Shown: piece by piece, positions 36,786 to 45,680 of the stretch | How the letters are laid out: each line of letters opens with the position of its first letter | How positions within the stretch are numbered: position 1 is the first letter of the stretch | From: an uncultured Actinomycetes bacterium | GTDB taxonomy: Bacteria > Actinomycetota > Acidimicrobiia > Acidimicrobiales > Ilumatobacteraceae | Direction: 5' to 3' | DNA: 64,000 bases | Assembly: GCA_903872155.1 (NCBI GenBank) | Contig: CAIQJP010000008.1 | Span: 79,233 to 143,232 of the forward strand | Program-made: the position numbers and the translations under genes | The notes under the pieces: model-generated | Seen by the model: the letters and a program-made list of their open reading frames with translations, nothing else | What the model was told of the DNA's origin: nothing | Databases searched by the model: none

Positions 36786-38249
36786 TCAGGTTCCGCAGAA
36801 AGTCTGATAATTCTTGTATTCAGACGGTGCTGGCTGAGCAAAGCGCTCAAATCCAGAACGTTCGTTGAAGGGTTGTTGAACAACTTCAAGAAGTTTCAGA
36901 GTTGGACCAAGGTCACCTTCGGTTGCTGCCGCAAGTGCTTCTTCAACTAAGTGATTGCGCGCAATGTAGATCGGGTTGACCAAATTCATTGACATTGCAA
37001 TGTCGGCTGATGATTGTGATTCGCGGCTGATGAGTTCTTTCCAACGCGACTCCCAGGCATCGTATTGTTCGATGTTGATAAACGAATTGCGCGCGGCCGA
37101 TGTATCGCCGTTGAGAACCGATGAAAGTGATCGGAAGAATTGGGTGTAGTCAACTGATTGAGTATGCAACATGTGTAACAAGTCGCTCACAAGATCTGTT
37201 GGCGCATTCTTGAGTCCTAGTTTTTTACTCATGCCGGCATCCCACAAAGCCTGATATTGCTTCGGGAAGTCCATCAATACTTCAGTGGCGATAGCAACAG
37301 ATTCATCTTTGTCATCTGAAAAGAGTGGCAATAAGGTTTCTGCAAGCCGAGCGAGGTTCCATTGCCCGATATTGGGTTGATTGCCAAATGCATAGCGTCC
37401 ATTGTGGTCAATTGAACTAAAAACGGTGGCAGGGTCAAATGCGTCCATGAAAGCGCACGGGCCGTAGTCAATGGTCTCGCCGGAAATTGTCATGTTGTCG
37501 GTGTTCATAACTCCGTGGATGAAACCAACAAGCGTCCATTGCGAAATGAGCGAAGCTTGGCGTTGCGTAACAGCTTTGAAGAACTCCAGAAACTTATTGT
37601 CAACGTTCGACAGATCGGGATAATGGCGACCGATCGCGTAGTCGGCTAGTCGCTGAACCAATGTGGGGTCTTCGTGATGTGCCGCGTATTGAAATGTTCC
37701 AACACGAATGTGGCTTGAAGCGATTCGACACAGCACTGCGCCAGGCAACCAAGTTTCGCGAGCGATTTGTTCTCCGGTTGCGACAATCGCAAGCGAACGA
37801 GTTGTTGGTATGCCGAGAGCATGCATCGCTTCGCTGACAATGTGCTCGCGCATCATGGGAGCGATCGCTGCTTTGCCATCGCCACCGCGAGAGAAAGTTG
37901 TTCGACCCGAACCTTTGAGGTGGAGATCAAAGCGGTGACCTTCAGTATCAAGTATCTCGCCAAGCAGTAAAGCGCGTCCATCGCCGAGTCGCGGTGAGTA
38001 TCCACCGAACTGGTGACCGGCGTAAGCCAGCGCCATGGGCGTGCATCCGTCAACCACATCGTTGCCAAGTAAGAATCGCACTCCGGCTTCAGTCTTCAAG
38101 AACTGGGGATCGAGATTGAAAGATTGTGCAACCGTTTCATTGACGATGAGTGCCGTCGGCGACGGTGCAACATCAGAGTTCCAAGTAATGGCCAACTCTG
38201 GTAACGCGCTTGTGTATGAGTTTTCAAATGTCACGGGGGATGAACTCAC
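36786..38249 (-). CDS. selO: SelO-type protein adenylyltransferase
   Basis: The 487-residue protein starts at GTG 38249. Its motifs match SelO/YdiU: YAGHQFGGYSPRLGDGRALLLGE, LHLKGSGRTTFSRGGDGKAAIAPMMREHI, THGVMNTDNM-like HGVMNTDNMTISGETIDYGPCAFMD, and RYAFGNQPNIGQWNLARLAETLLPL. SelO is a pseudokinase-fold enzyme that transfers AMP to protein hydroxyls, linked to redox stress. The usual C-terminal selenocysteine or cysteine motif is here QTFCGT, with a Cys. It starts divergently from the nitroreductase at 38305. Confidence 0.95.
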   Translation of the reverse strand: MSSSPVTFENSYTSALPELAITWNSDVAPSPTALIVNETVAQSFNLDPQFLKTEAGVRFLLGNDVVDGCTPMALAYAGHQFGGYSPRLGDGRALLLGEILDTEGHRFDLHLKGSGRTTFSRGGDGKAAIAPMMREHIVSEAMHALGIPTTRSLAIVATGEQIARETWLPGAVLCRIASSHIRVGTFQYAAHHEDPTLVQRLADYAIGRHYPDLSNVDNKFLEFFKAVTQRQASLISQWTLVGFIHGVMNTDNMTISGETIDYGPCAFMDAFDPATVFSSIDHNGRYAFGNQPNIGQWNLARLAETLLPLFSDDKDESVAIATEVLMDFPKQYQALWDAGMSKKLGLKNAPTDLVSDLLHMLHTQSVDYTQFFRSLSSVLNGDTSAARNSFINIEQYDAWESRWKELISRESQSSADIAMSMNLVNPIYIARNHLVEEALAAATEGDLGPTLKLLEVVQQPFNERSGFERFAQPAPSEYKNYQTFCGT

Positions 38250-38304
38250 AAGGGTGAGGTTAGGGGACTGCGGGTGAACTGGGCTATTTGAGTAGAGTTT
38301 TGCT

Positions 38305-38961
38305 ATGGAACTTTCGCAAGCGCTCTACACAACTCGTGCCATGCGGCGCGTCACAACCCAGCCCATTCCCGATGAAGTGATGGCCAAGTTGCTAGATGCG
38401 GCAGTGCGAGCACCATCAGGTGGCAATACGCAAAAGTGGCGCTTCCTGATCTTGACCGATCAAGCAAAGAAGACTGCCTTGCAGAAGATTTATAGCGACG
38501 CATTGACAGATCTGAATGCCACGCAATACAAGCCGATGATGGACCTCATCGCCAATGGCGATCCCAATGACCCAGAAGTCATTCAAGTGAAGAAGACCTA
38601 CGCGTCGGGTCGTTGGTTGGCAGACAACCTCGACAAGGTGCCGACATTGTTGTTTGCCTGGGGCAAGCCCAATGGAGAAAGTTCAATCTTTCCGGCTTTG
38701 TGGAGTCTGCAGTTGGCCGCGACTGCTGAAGGTATTGGGACATCGTTGACGACGTTGTTATTCAAAAAGCACACGCAACAGGTGCTCGATATTTTGGGCG
38801 CACCACCAGTTGGTGAATGGGTGCCAATGGCGATGATCACTCTTGGTTATCCGACTGGAAAGTGGGGAGTCGCCAAGCGTCAGCAACCTCATGAAGTTGC
38901 GTTTCAAGAAACCTGGGGCAATCCAGTTTCGTGGACCGTCGACCAACCCCTCTGGCCGTAA
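38305..38961 (+). CDS. Nitroreductase-family flavoprotein
   Basis: The 218-residue protein shows the nitroreductase pattern: ALYTTRAMRRVTTQPIPDEVMAKLLDAAVRAPSGGNTQKWRFLILTD (FMN site), and later AATAEGIGTSLTTLLFKKHTQQVLDILGAPPVGEWVPMAMITLGYPTG. It is a second, different member from that at 11754. The real substrate is unknown. Its stop TAA abuts the stop of the convergent fucosidase gene (TAA then CTA). Confidence 0.88.
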   Translation: MELSQALYTTRAMRRVTTQPIPDEVMAKLLDAAVRAPSGGNTQKWRFLILTDQAKKTALQKIYSDALTDLNATQYKPMMDLIANGDPNDPEVIQVKKTYASGRWLADNLDKVPTLLFAWGKPNGESSIFPALWSLQLAATAEGIGTSLTTLLFKKHTQQVLDILGAPPVGEWVPMAMITLGYPTGKWGVAKRQQPHEVAFQETWGNPVSWTVDQPLWP

Positions 38962-40305
38962 CTAATTGATGCGCAGTGCCAGCGCCGGTTGGCCGGTTCG
39001 GACTGCTGGCAAGGTGATGGTGTCGCCCTCGCGTTGAACTGCCTCGCTTGATCCGAGAAGTTCAACACTCCCATATGGCAATCCCGAAATTGTGAATGAG
39101 TCGTGCGCCGTTGCGAGGATCATTGCATACGTTGCACCATCAGAACCGTGTGTGAGTCGCACGACTGAACCATCGGATGCTGTGAGTGTATTCAACTCAA
39201 GTTTGTTTGAACCGAAAATTGCTGCACCATTGATCTCGAGCCATTGCCCAATCTCAATCAGTCGTTGCTTTTGAATGTCGGGAATTTCGCCATTGGCCTT
39301 CGGGCCGATATTGAGCAATAAGTTTCCACCATCGGCAACGCTGTTAATCAATAGGTGAATGAGCTCGGTTGATGAGGCGTACGTCGTTTCGTCGTCAAGC
39401 TGGTTGTAACCAAAACTCATGCCGATTCCGCGACACACTTCAAACTTGCGGCCAGGTGCAGTGAGTCCCGATGAATATTCAGGAGTGATGTAATCGCAGT
39501 GGGCGCTTCCTTGCACAACGCCGATCATGTCAAAGCGATCGTTGACGACTCCATTTTCGTTGATGTTGTAGTAGTCGGCCATTAGCTGCAGTGCTCCTGC
39601 GCCTCCGCCGGGCCAACCCACGTCATTCCATAACAAATCCGGCGAATATCTCTCAATGAGTTCCATGTAATGAGCAGTGGCGTATTGCTTGTACTCATCT
39701 GATTGTGGCGTCGCCATCAACATGCTCAGCCAACCGTTGTAGCCAAGCCCTTGATAGGTGAGGTCAAGTCCTCCGCAGTAGTACAAGCCAGCGCGCATGC
39801 CTACTGATCGCGCTGCATCACATGCTTCACCAACAAGATCACGCGATGATGTGTAACGCGGACCCTTGAATGGGTTGTGCAGGTCGGTTGGCCACATGAG
39901 GGCACCATCAATATGTCGGGTTCCCATCACGATGTACTTGGCATGTGATTGAGCAAAGACATCAGCCCAATCATTGGGGTTCCACTCTTTGGCGGCTTCG
40001 AAGAACTCGTCAACAAATTCGTCATAGGGTTTATCGCCGTACACCTCGGCATGATGTTTTTGAACTGACGAGCCTTCAATTGCGAGCGAGTTCACGTACC
40101 ACTCGGCATAGGGCGACTCGGTGAACGCCACAACATCGCCGTATTTGGCGGTCTGAGCAAAGAGATCTTCAGTGAGTGGTGCATAAGCCGGGACTGATGC
40201 TGGGTACCAGTGAATGAAGATTCCGAATTTTGCGTCGTCAAACCACTGAGGCAATTGATGTTGCTGAACCGACTCAAGGGAGGCTTCGTATTTCGCCATA
40301 AGCAC
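38962..40305 (-). CDS. GH29 alpha-L-fucosidase
   Basis: The 447-residue protein has the GH29 layout: WFDDAKFGIFIHWYPASVPAYA at the start, PNDWADVFAQSHAKYIVMGTRHIDG, the nucleophile region YSPDLLWNDVGWPGGG (Asp in LLWND), and LLNIGPKANGEIPDIQKQRL. A beta-sandwich C-terminal domain follows. It hydrolyses terminal alpha-L-fucose. No signal peptide is visible, so it may act in the cytoplasm on imported oligosaccharides. The start is GTG 40305 or ATG 40299. A 52-bp palindrome-ended repeat lies 13 bases upstream of the start. Confidence 0.9.
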   Translation of the reverse strand: MLMAKYEASLESVQQHQLPQWFDDAKFGIFIHWYPASVPAYAPLTEDLFAQTAKYGDVVAFTESPYAEWYVNSLAIEGSSVQKHHAEVYGDKPYDEFVDEFFEAAKEWNPNDWADVFAQSHAKYIVMGTRHIDGALMWPTDLHNPFKGPRYTSSRDLVGEACDAARSVGMRAGLYYCGGLDLTYQGLGYNGWLSMLMATPQSDEYKQYATAHYMELIERYSPDLLWNDVGWPGGGAGALQLMADYYNINENGVVNDRFDMIGVVQGSAHCDYITPEYSSGLTAPGRKFEVCRGIGMSFGYNQLDDETTYASSTELIHLLINSVADGGNLLLNIGPKANGEIPDIQKQRLIEIGQWLEINGAAIFGSNKLELNTLTASDGSVVRLTHGSDGATYAMILATAHDSFTISGLPYGSVELLGSSEAVQREGDTITLPAVRTGQPALALRIN

Positions 40306-40317
40306 ACCGTACTTGAC

Positions 40318-40369
40318 CGATCTGGTCTGGCGAAGTGGCAGATTTCTTCAGTTTTTTACGACCAGATCG
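40318..40369 (+). repeat. 52-bp palindrome-ended element, copy 1
   Basis: The ends are the inverted repeat CGATCTGGTC / GACCAGATCG, with TGGCGAAGTGGCAG and a T-rich tract inside. It lies between divergent genes (fucosidase start 40305, PepSY start 40412). Copies 2 (41977) and 3 (52215) each differ from it at three of 52 positions. No target-site duplication is seen. Confidence 0.85.
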
Positions 40370-40411
40370 GGGAGTTGGGAACTATTTGGCGTGCTCAGCG
40401 ACTGATGCTTT

Positions 40412-41974
40412 GTGACAAGTACCGAACCTGATCAGACCGCTACTGAAATCGCTGAAGAACCCTCAGTCAAAGGGGCGTTGTGGCGCCGTTTGTGGAGGCT
40501 CCATTTCTTGGCTGGGTTGATCATCATGCCAGCCCTTCTATGGTTCGCTTTCACTGGTCTTGTCGTGTTGTATTCAGAACCGATTAATCACGTGCAACAC
40601 GAATCGCTCTACACGGTCGATCCTTCAGGTGAGGAGGTGTCGCTTGATGATCAGATGCAGGCTGTGCAAGCTGCATATCCCGACTATGAGTTCTGGTGGG
40701 TGACTCCTGCTAAAGAAAAAGACCTCTCGACGACGTTTGCAATGGGTGATGCAGATGGCACTCCGCGCAATGTGTATGTGAATCAGTACACCGGTGAAGT
40801 TCTTGGAACATTGCGACCCGATAAAGGTTTGGTGTCATTCGCGAATTCGACACATGGGTCGATCCTCCCGCGTCAATTCACTATGCCCATCCCGTCAATG
40901 ATTGGAATCTTCGGAGACGGTCCCGCGTTTCGCACAGTTGAAATCGGTGAAGTTGCAGTTGAAATCATTGCTGGGTGGGGTCTGATTCTCGCGGTCAGTG
41001 GTCTGTATATGTGGTGGCCTCGCAAGCGCTCGAAGAAGCGTTTGTTTGTTCCACGATTCAAAGAAGGCGGACGCCCGATGTGGCGCGATATTCATGCGTC
41101 ATCGGGGGTCGTCTTGGGTTGTGGTTTGATCTTCTTCGTGGTGACTGGTTTGCCGTGGGCCACTTTTTGGGGAAATGAATTTCAGGCTGTTGCCACAAAA
41201 GTGACTCCGAATACCGAGAATTTCTATGAGATCTCAGGGCCTCCTTCAAACATTCCTAAGGTTGGTGACCTGGCTCGTAACGGAGTGAAAATTCCCTGGG
41301 CGTCACAAGGTGATTCGGTCCCAACTTCTGATGGATCGAACGATATGCCTGGTATGGATATGCCAGACGATGGAACGCACGACATGGAAATGATGCCAGC
41401 ACCAGTGCCGGTCGAACAGGTTGGTCTTGAAGCGATTTATCGCGCCGCGCAAGAAGAAAAAATGTTGGCCGGATTCTGGATCGCTCCACCGACCGACACG
41501 GTGAACGATGATGGAACTACTTCGTATGGCGCGTATGTCGTCATAAACCCATGGCCATCTTCGCTTGGCGAACAAGGTGCTTTGTATCTTGACCAGTTCA
41601 GTGCCAAGACGTTGGGCACGAGTGATGTCGGAACTTGGGGAGCGATGCAGCGAGTTGCCGAACTTGGCGTGCAGACACATATGGGAACCCAGTTCGGTGT
41701 CATCAACCGCATCGTTTTGACTCTTGTCTGTGCCATGGTCATCGTAAGTATTTTTTCGGCACTCAGCATGTGGTTGCGTCGCCGTCGAAAGGGCACGTTG
41801 GGTGTTCCTCGTCGGCCTGTCGAATACAAGACTCAGAAAACTGTCGGCATTGTTGCGGTGGTACTTGGCGTCATCTATCCGCTGTGGGGAATGAGCGCGC
41901 TTATTTTGTTAGGCGCGGACTTTGTGATTCGTCGAATTAAGGCGTCGCGTACGCCGAACCTCACCGCGATTTAA
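40412..41974 (+). CDS. PepSY-domain membrane protein with Met/Asp/His-rich loop
   Basis: The 520-residue protein starts at GTG 40412. The first helix region (LHFLAGLIIMPALLWFAFTGLVVLYSE) and three further helix groups match PepSY-associated transmembrane proteins. A PepSY-like periplasmic segment follows the first helix (DQMQAVQAAYPDYEFWWV), and later helices include WGLILAVSGLYMWWPRKRSKK and a C-terminal block near 440-510. At residues about 311-330 is a loop with MPGMDMPDDGTHDMEMMP, which looks like a Cu- or Ag-binding insert. Such proteins are often involved in iron or copper uptake; the metal is inference. A repeat element lies just before and just after the gene. Confidence 0.85.
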   Translation: MTSTEPDQTATEIAEEPSVKGALWRRLWRLHFLAGLIIMPALLWFAFTGLVVLYSEPINHVQHESLYTVDPSGEEVSLDDQMQAVQAAYPDYEFWWVTPAKEKDLSTTFAMGDADGTPRNVYVNQYTGEVLGTLRPDKGLVSFANSTHGSILPRQFTMPIPSMIGIFGDGPAFRTVEIGEVAVEIIAGWGLILAVSGLYMWWPRKRSKKRLFVPRFKEGGRPMWRDIHASSGVVLGCGLIFFVVTGLPWATFWGNEFQAVATKVTPNTENFYEISGPPSNIPKVGDLARNGVKIPWASQGDSVPTSDGSNDMPGMDMPDDGTHDMEMMPAPVPVEQVGLEAIYRAAQEEKMLAGFWIAPPTDTVNDDGTTSYGAYVVINPWPSSLGEQGALYLDQFSAKTLGTSDVGTWGAMQRVAELGVQTHMGTQFGVINRIVLTLVCAMVIVSIFSALSMWLRRRRKGTLGVPRRPVEYKTQKTVGIVAVVLGVIYPLWGMSALILLGADFVIRRIKASRTPNLTAI

Positions 41975-41976
41975 GT

Positions 41977-42028
41977 CGATCTGGTCTGGCGAAGAGGCAG
42001 ATTTCCTCAGCTTTTTACGACCAGATCG
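41977..42028 (+). repeat. 52-bp palindrome-ended element, copy 2
   Basis: Same 10-base inverted ends as copy 1, with three internal changes. It lies between the convergent ends of the PepSY gene (stop 41974) and the OB-fold gene (stop 42045). A short tandem duplication, CCAGATCGCTTT, extends its right side (42021 to 42046). Confidence 0.85.
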
Positions 42029-42044
42029 CTTTGGCCAGATCGCT

Positions 42045-42362
42045 TTAGGGGAGGAGGGTGTAGGCGGGATTGAAGAAGCGCAAACCTGTTGGCGAAGCCA
42101 TCGGGACTCCTTCAATCACAACTTTGCGGCCAAGGTCGAGTCCACCGATTGAACGACGGCCCGACCACACCGCAGTTGCAGATCCCGACTCATCTTCAAT
42201 GCGTACGAGCAACGTCGGTAAACCCTGAGCGGGCTGTTTCACGATGCGCACCACGCGACCTCGAACTGCAGTTTTGGCCCGGGGAGTCAAGGATGCAATT
42301 GATGGATACGAGATTTCTTCTCCGACGGGTGTTTCGCCCTTACGTCGTCGGAAAACGCTCAT
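42045..42362 (-). CDS. OB-fold nucleic-acid-binding-type protein
   Basis: The 105-residue protein begins at ATG 42362 (MSVFRRRKG). It has the OB-fold pattern TAVRGRVVRIVKQPAQGLPTLLVRIEDESGSATAVWSGRRSIGGLDLGRKVVIEGVPM, like the C-terminal RecG-type OB domain. Its ATG overlaps the stop of ceoC as ATGA, so it is translated with it. In mycobacteria a comparable OB-fold gene sits close to ceoBC. The substrate (ssDNA or RNA) is unknown. Confidence 0.8.
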   Translation of the reverse strand: MSVFRRRKGETPVGEEISYPSIASLTPRAKTAVRGRVVRIVKQPAQGLPTLLVRIEDESGSATAVWSGRRSIGGLDLGRKVVIEGVPMASPTGLRFFNPAYTLLP

Positions 42363-43027
42363 GAGGCCGAAGCACCAATGAGAATGCGGCGAACGTCGGC
42401 TTCGCAATCGCCTGTCATCAACACAACAACTTCGTCGCCTTGATGAAGCGGGGTATCGGCCTGTGGTGCAACCACATGTCCATCGCGCATAATTGCAACA
42501 ATCGTTGTTTCACGCGGCAAACCAAGATCGGTGATGCGGCAATTGACCGCTGGCGAACCTGCGGCCAAGGTGACTTCGGCCAGCTGTGCCTTGCCGTGTT
42601 CAAACTTCATGATGCGAACCAATGAACCGACGCTCACTGCTTCTTCAACCATTGCGGTGAGAAGGTGTGGTGTAGACACCGAAACATCGACTCCCCACAT
42701 CTCGTTGAACATCCACTCGTTATTGGGGTTGTTCACGCGAGCAACGACGCGGGGGACCGCAAACTCTTGCTTAGCGAGCAATGAAATCACCAAGTTGTCT
42801 TCATCGTCACCAGTAACCGCGGCAACAACATCGGCCTCAGCGAGTCCGGCTTTGGCGAGCGTGTCAAGTTCGCAGGCATCGCCAACGGCGGTGGTGACTC
42901 CTGAAACATTGATACGTGAAACGGCACTGGCGTCAGAGTCAATGAGTGTGACTTGATTGCCAGTTGATGACAACTGTTCGGCCATGTAGCGACCGACGCT
43001 GCCGGCACCTGCGATAACAATCTTCAT
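42359..43027 (-). CDS. ceoC: TrkA-type (RCK) potassium regulator, second of a pair
   Basis: From ATG 43027 the protein has 222 residues: a Rossmann RCK-N domain (MKIVIAGAGSVGRYMAEQLS, with GAGSVG), the segment VGDACELDTLAKAGLAEADVVAAVTGDDEDNLV, and a TrkA_C domain (about 140-220). The sequence resembles mycobacterial CeoC closely by memory, including NNPNNEWMFNEMWGVDVSVSTP. Such subunits bind NAD(H) or nucleotides and gate K+ channels or transporters. It overlaps the upstream ceoB stop (ATGA) and is followed by the OB-fold gene. Confidence 0.9.
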   Translation of the reverse strand: MKIVIAGAGSVGRYMAEQLSSTGNQVTLIDSDASAVSRINVSGVTTAVGDACELDTLAKAGLAEADVVAAVTGDDEDNLVISLLAKQEFAVPRVVARVNNPNNEWMFNEMWGVDVSVSTPHLLTAMVEEAVSVGSLVRIMKFEHGKAQLAEVTLAAGSPAVNCRITDLGLPRETTIVAIMRDGHVVAPQADTPLHQGDEVVVLMTGDCEADVRRILIGASAS

Positions 43028-43686
43028 GAGTGGCTCCCTTGATGAGCGGTGAATGCATGATCGAAAGTTTCGATACCAGAAGATGTTGCAAGTAGGTGCA
43101 ACACGTCGCCTTCTTGGAGCAGCACGGAGGTTGGAGGAATCTGGCTGACGCCGTTGCGACCGAGCAATACAACACGACATTCGTCGGTTGTGAACTCATC
43201 AATGGCCCGCCCGGCAGTCGAAGCCTGAACATGACGTTCAACAACGAAATGGGTTGACGTTGGGCTGGTCCAAGTTGGTGCGCTTTGTTGTGGCATCACA
43301 ATGCTCAAGATTTGATTACTGGTCCAGGCAACTGTTGCGACGGTGGGGATGCCAAGGCGCTGGTAAACGGCAGCACGCTTCGGGTCGTAAATGCGGGCGG
43401 CGACATGTTGAACGCCGAACATTTCGCGGGCCACGCGGGCGATCATGATGTTTGAGTTGTCACCACTTGTTACGGCCATGACTGCGCTATCAGATGTGAT
43501 GCCAGCTTCTTGAAGGACGGTGCGATCAAAACCGATGCCAGTAACTGTTCGACCAGCGAAGTCTTCGCCTAATCGCCGAAAGGCATCTTTCTTGCGGTCG
43601 ATGACGACAACGTCATGTCCTTGAGATTGCAATTCTTTCGCAATCGTTGAACCAACTCGGCCACAGCCGACGATGATCATGTGCAT
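43024..43686 (-). CDS. ceoB: TrkA-type (RCK) potassium regulator, first of a pair
   Basis: The start is ATG 43686, with GAGGAAGG upstream as ribosome binding site, giving 220 residues. The N-terminal MHMIIVGCGRVGSTIAKELQSQGHDVVVIDR is a Rossmann NAD site (GCGRVG), followed by FAGRTVTGIGFDRTVLQEAGI, AARIYDPKRAAVYQRLGIPTVATV, and a TrkA_C domain (about 145-215). It strongly resembles mycobacterial CeoB. It sits directly after the KimA-type transporter gene (five bases) and overlaps ceoC (ATGA), which makes it likely that both RCK proteins serve that transporter. Confidence 0.9.
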   Translation of the reverse strand: MHMIIVGCGRVGSTIAKELQSQGHDVVVIDRKKDAFRRLGEDFAGRTVTGIGFDRTVLQEAGITSDSAVMAVTSGDNSNIMIARVAREMFGVQHVAARIYDPKRAAVYQRLGIPTVATVAWTSNQILSIVMPQQSAPTWTSPTSTHFVVERHVQASTAGRAIDEFTTDECRVVLLGRNGVSQIPPTSVLLQEGDVLHLLATSSGIETFDHAFTAHQGSHS

Positions 43687-43691
43687 AAAAA

Positions 43692-45560
43692 TCAACCTTC
43701 CTCGATGACGCCGTGATGCATATGCACGGGCACCGAAACAACTGCGGTGTGGGGACGATGTAATAAACGGGCCTTCAGTGCAAATGCACTTCCGTTGTGG
43801 AGCCACTGGGTTTTCCACGATGTGACGAACTCGGGGATGACTACGGTGATGATGTCATCGCTGTACAGCGAATCAAGTTCGTCAAGGAAGCGCATCACTG
43901 GGTTCGTGAGTTCGCGGAACTCAGAGAATTCGAAGGTGAGTTCAAGCGGAATGTTGTACGAGTCCCATTGTTCTTGAAGTTGTGCTTGTTCTTCGGGAGA
44001 ACTCACAACTGTTAGCGCAACGAGACGATCGGGGTTCAGCGACTTCGCGTATTGCAGGCCTTGTAGAACACCCTTGTTAATGCCGCCAACGAGCACCACC
44101 ATGGTGTGGGTTTCGCGGCTCGGCCAAAAGCCAGGTTCGGCCTTCACTACTTTGCGACCTCTGGCGTAGTGGCGTCCGATGGCACGGAAGGTCAACACCA
44201 TAAACGGAATGAGGAATGCGGGAATCCAAGCACCTTCGGTGAACTTTGAAACCACCACAATGACGGCAATGAGTCCGGTAGTGACAGCACCGACGGCGTT
44301 GACAGCTAGTGCAATTTGCCAATGGGGTTCACGGAGTCGTAAGTGGTGTCTCACCATTCCGGTTTGGCTCAGTGTGAATCCGGTGAACACGCCAAAGGCG
44401 TAGAGCGGAATCAACTTTGAAATATCTCCATCGAAGGCGACGATCAAAATACTTGAAACGATTGCTAAGAAAAGGACGCCGTTGGAGAAAACAAGACGCG
44501 CGCCACGATTGAAGAACTGTCGCGGCAAAAAGTCATCTTTGGCAATAATTGATGCCAGTCGAGGGAAGTCGGCATACGCGGTGTTGGCAGCCAAGATCAA
44601 AATCAAGAACGTGGCAATCATGGTCATCCAAAACAGAACGCCTTTGCCGCCATACAAATACTCGGCCATCAAACCGAGACCGTTTCCGTCGGCCTCGCCA
44701 CGGAATGGTTTGAGGTGAGAGGCAAGAACAGACACACCAAAGAAACAGGTTCCGAGAATTCCACCCATCCACATCAAAGTGATGGCTGCGTTCTTGCTTT
44801 CGGGCTTACGGAATGCAGGTACACCGTTTGATACAGCTTCAACACCTGATAGTGCAACAGCACCTGAAGAGAACGCTCGTAACAACATCATGAGTCCGAG
44901 TGACTTTGCTCCGTCACGTAGCTCTTGAGCCTCGGGACTCAGTAGGTCAACAGGAATCGGTCCAACATGTTGCACGAAGATGCGGTACAAGCCAGTGCAA
45001 ATGAGCATGATCAACATGATGATGTAGAAATACGTTGGTCCTGCGAAGGCCGCGCCAGATTCTTTAACGCCACGTAGGTTCATCACAGTCATGATGAAGA
45101 CACATAACAAACAAACGGGAACCGTCCACTTGTGGTCAAAGCCGACTGCAGTTCGAATTGCAAGCACGCCGCCGGCCACGCTTACTGCAACAGTCAAGAT
45201 GTAGTCGACAAGAAGCGAAGAGCCCGCCACAAGAGAAGGAATCGTGCCGAGGTTTTCGCGGCTCACGATGTAGGCGCCACCACCCGATGGATAAGCCATG
45301 ATGGTTTGGCGATACGACGTCACCACGATGGCCATCAAGACACACACGATGATGGCGATGGGGACCAGAGTCCTAAAAGCAATAGCGCCGATTCCGGCTT
45401 GCAGAAGTAAGACCGCCATCACTTCATCGGTGGCATAAGCCGTTGATGAAATTGCGTCGGAAGCGAATACGGGCAAGGCGATAACGCGACTCAAACGTTG
45501 ATGCTGTTCATCAGCACTCGAGAGGGGTTTGCCGATGAGGATTTTTTTAATGGAAGCCAT
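43692..45560 (-). CDS. KimA-type potassium/proton symporter (APC superfamily)
   Basis: The 622-residue protein begins MASIKKILIGKPLSS and has the KimA pattern: FASDAISSTAYATDEV, SYRQTIMAYPSGGGAYIVSRENLG, VDYILTVAVSVAGGV, LRAFSSGAVALSGVEAVSNGVPAF, and LILAANTAYADFPRLASIIAKDDFLPRQF. About twelve transmembrane helices are followed by a cytoplasmic C-terminal domain of about 160 residues (about 460-620). KimA of Bacillus imports K+ with protons at high affinity. Here the adjacent ceoB and ceoC encode RCK subunits, which KimA in Bacillus lacks as neighbours, so regulation may differ. K+ as substrate is strong inference from homology. Confidence 0.88.
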   Translation of the reverse strand: MASIKKILIGKPLSSADEQHQRLSRVIALPVFASDAISSTAYATDEVMAVLLLQAGIGAIAFRTLVPIAIIVCVLMAIVVTSYRQTIMAYPSGGGAYIVSRENLGTIPSLVAGSSLLVDYILTVAVSVAGGVLAIRTAVGFDHKWTVPVCLLCVFIMTVMNLRGVKESGAAFAGPTYFYIIMLIMLICTGLYRIFVQHVGPIPVDLLSPEAQELRDGAKSLGLMMLLRAFSSGAVALSGVEAVSNGVPAFRKPESKNAAITLMWMGGILGTCFFGVSVLASHLKPFRGEADGNGLGLMAEYLYGGKGVLFWMTMIATFLILILAANTAYADFPRLASIIAKDDFLPRQFFNRGARLVFSNGVLFLAIVSSILIVAFDGDISKLIPLYAFGVFTGFTLSQTGMVRHHLRLREPHWQIALAVNAVGAVTTGLIAVIVVVSKFTEGAWIPAFLIPFMVLTFRAIGRHYARGRKVVKAEPGFWPSRETHTMVVLVGGINKGVLQGLQYAKSLNPDRLVALTVVSSPEEQAQLQEQWDSYNIPLELTFEFSEFRELTNPVMRFLDELDSLYSDDIITVVIPEFVTSWKTQWLHNGSAFALKARLLHRPHTAVVSVPVHMHHGVIEEG

Positions 45561-45655
45561 AGGTCGCTGACTGATCAGCGAAGTAAACCTACTCCTGCGG
45601 GTGGGAGGTTGGGAACCCCTGAAAGCGCCAATGTGACTGAATTAGCAGACATTTA

Positions 45656-45680
45656 ATAAAGCGCTGAGAAGTCGCTTTAT
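45656..45680 (-). terminator. Hairpin overlapping the end of the FAD monooxygenase gene
   Basis: ATAAAGCG (45656-45663) pairs with CGCTTTAT (45673-45680) perfectly, around a nine-base loop. Read on the minus strand it is followed by TAAATG, so it is a weak intrinsic-terminator candidate. The monooxygenase stop codon lies in the arm. Confidence 0.5.

Noticed and set aside
45561..45676. Possible c-di-AMP (ydaO-type) riboswitch before the KimA-type gene
   Set aside because: The 116-base gap is short and also contains the terminator hairpin of the upstream gene; I could not fit the conserved core of that riboswitch.
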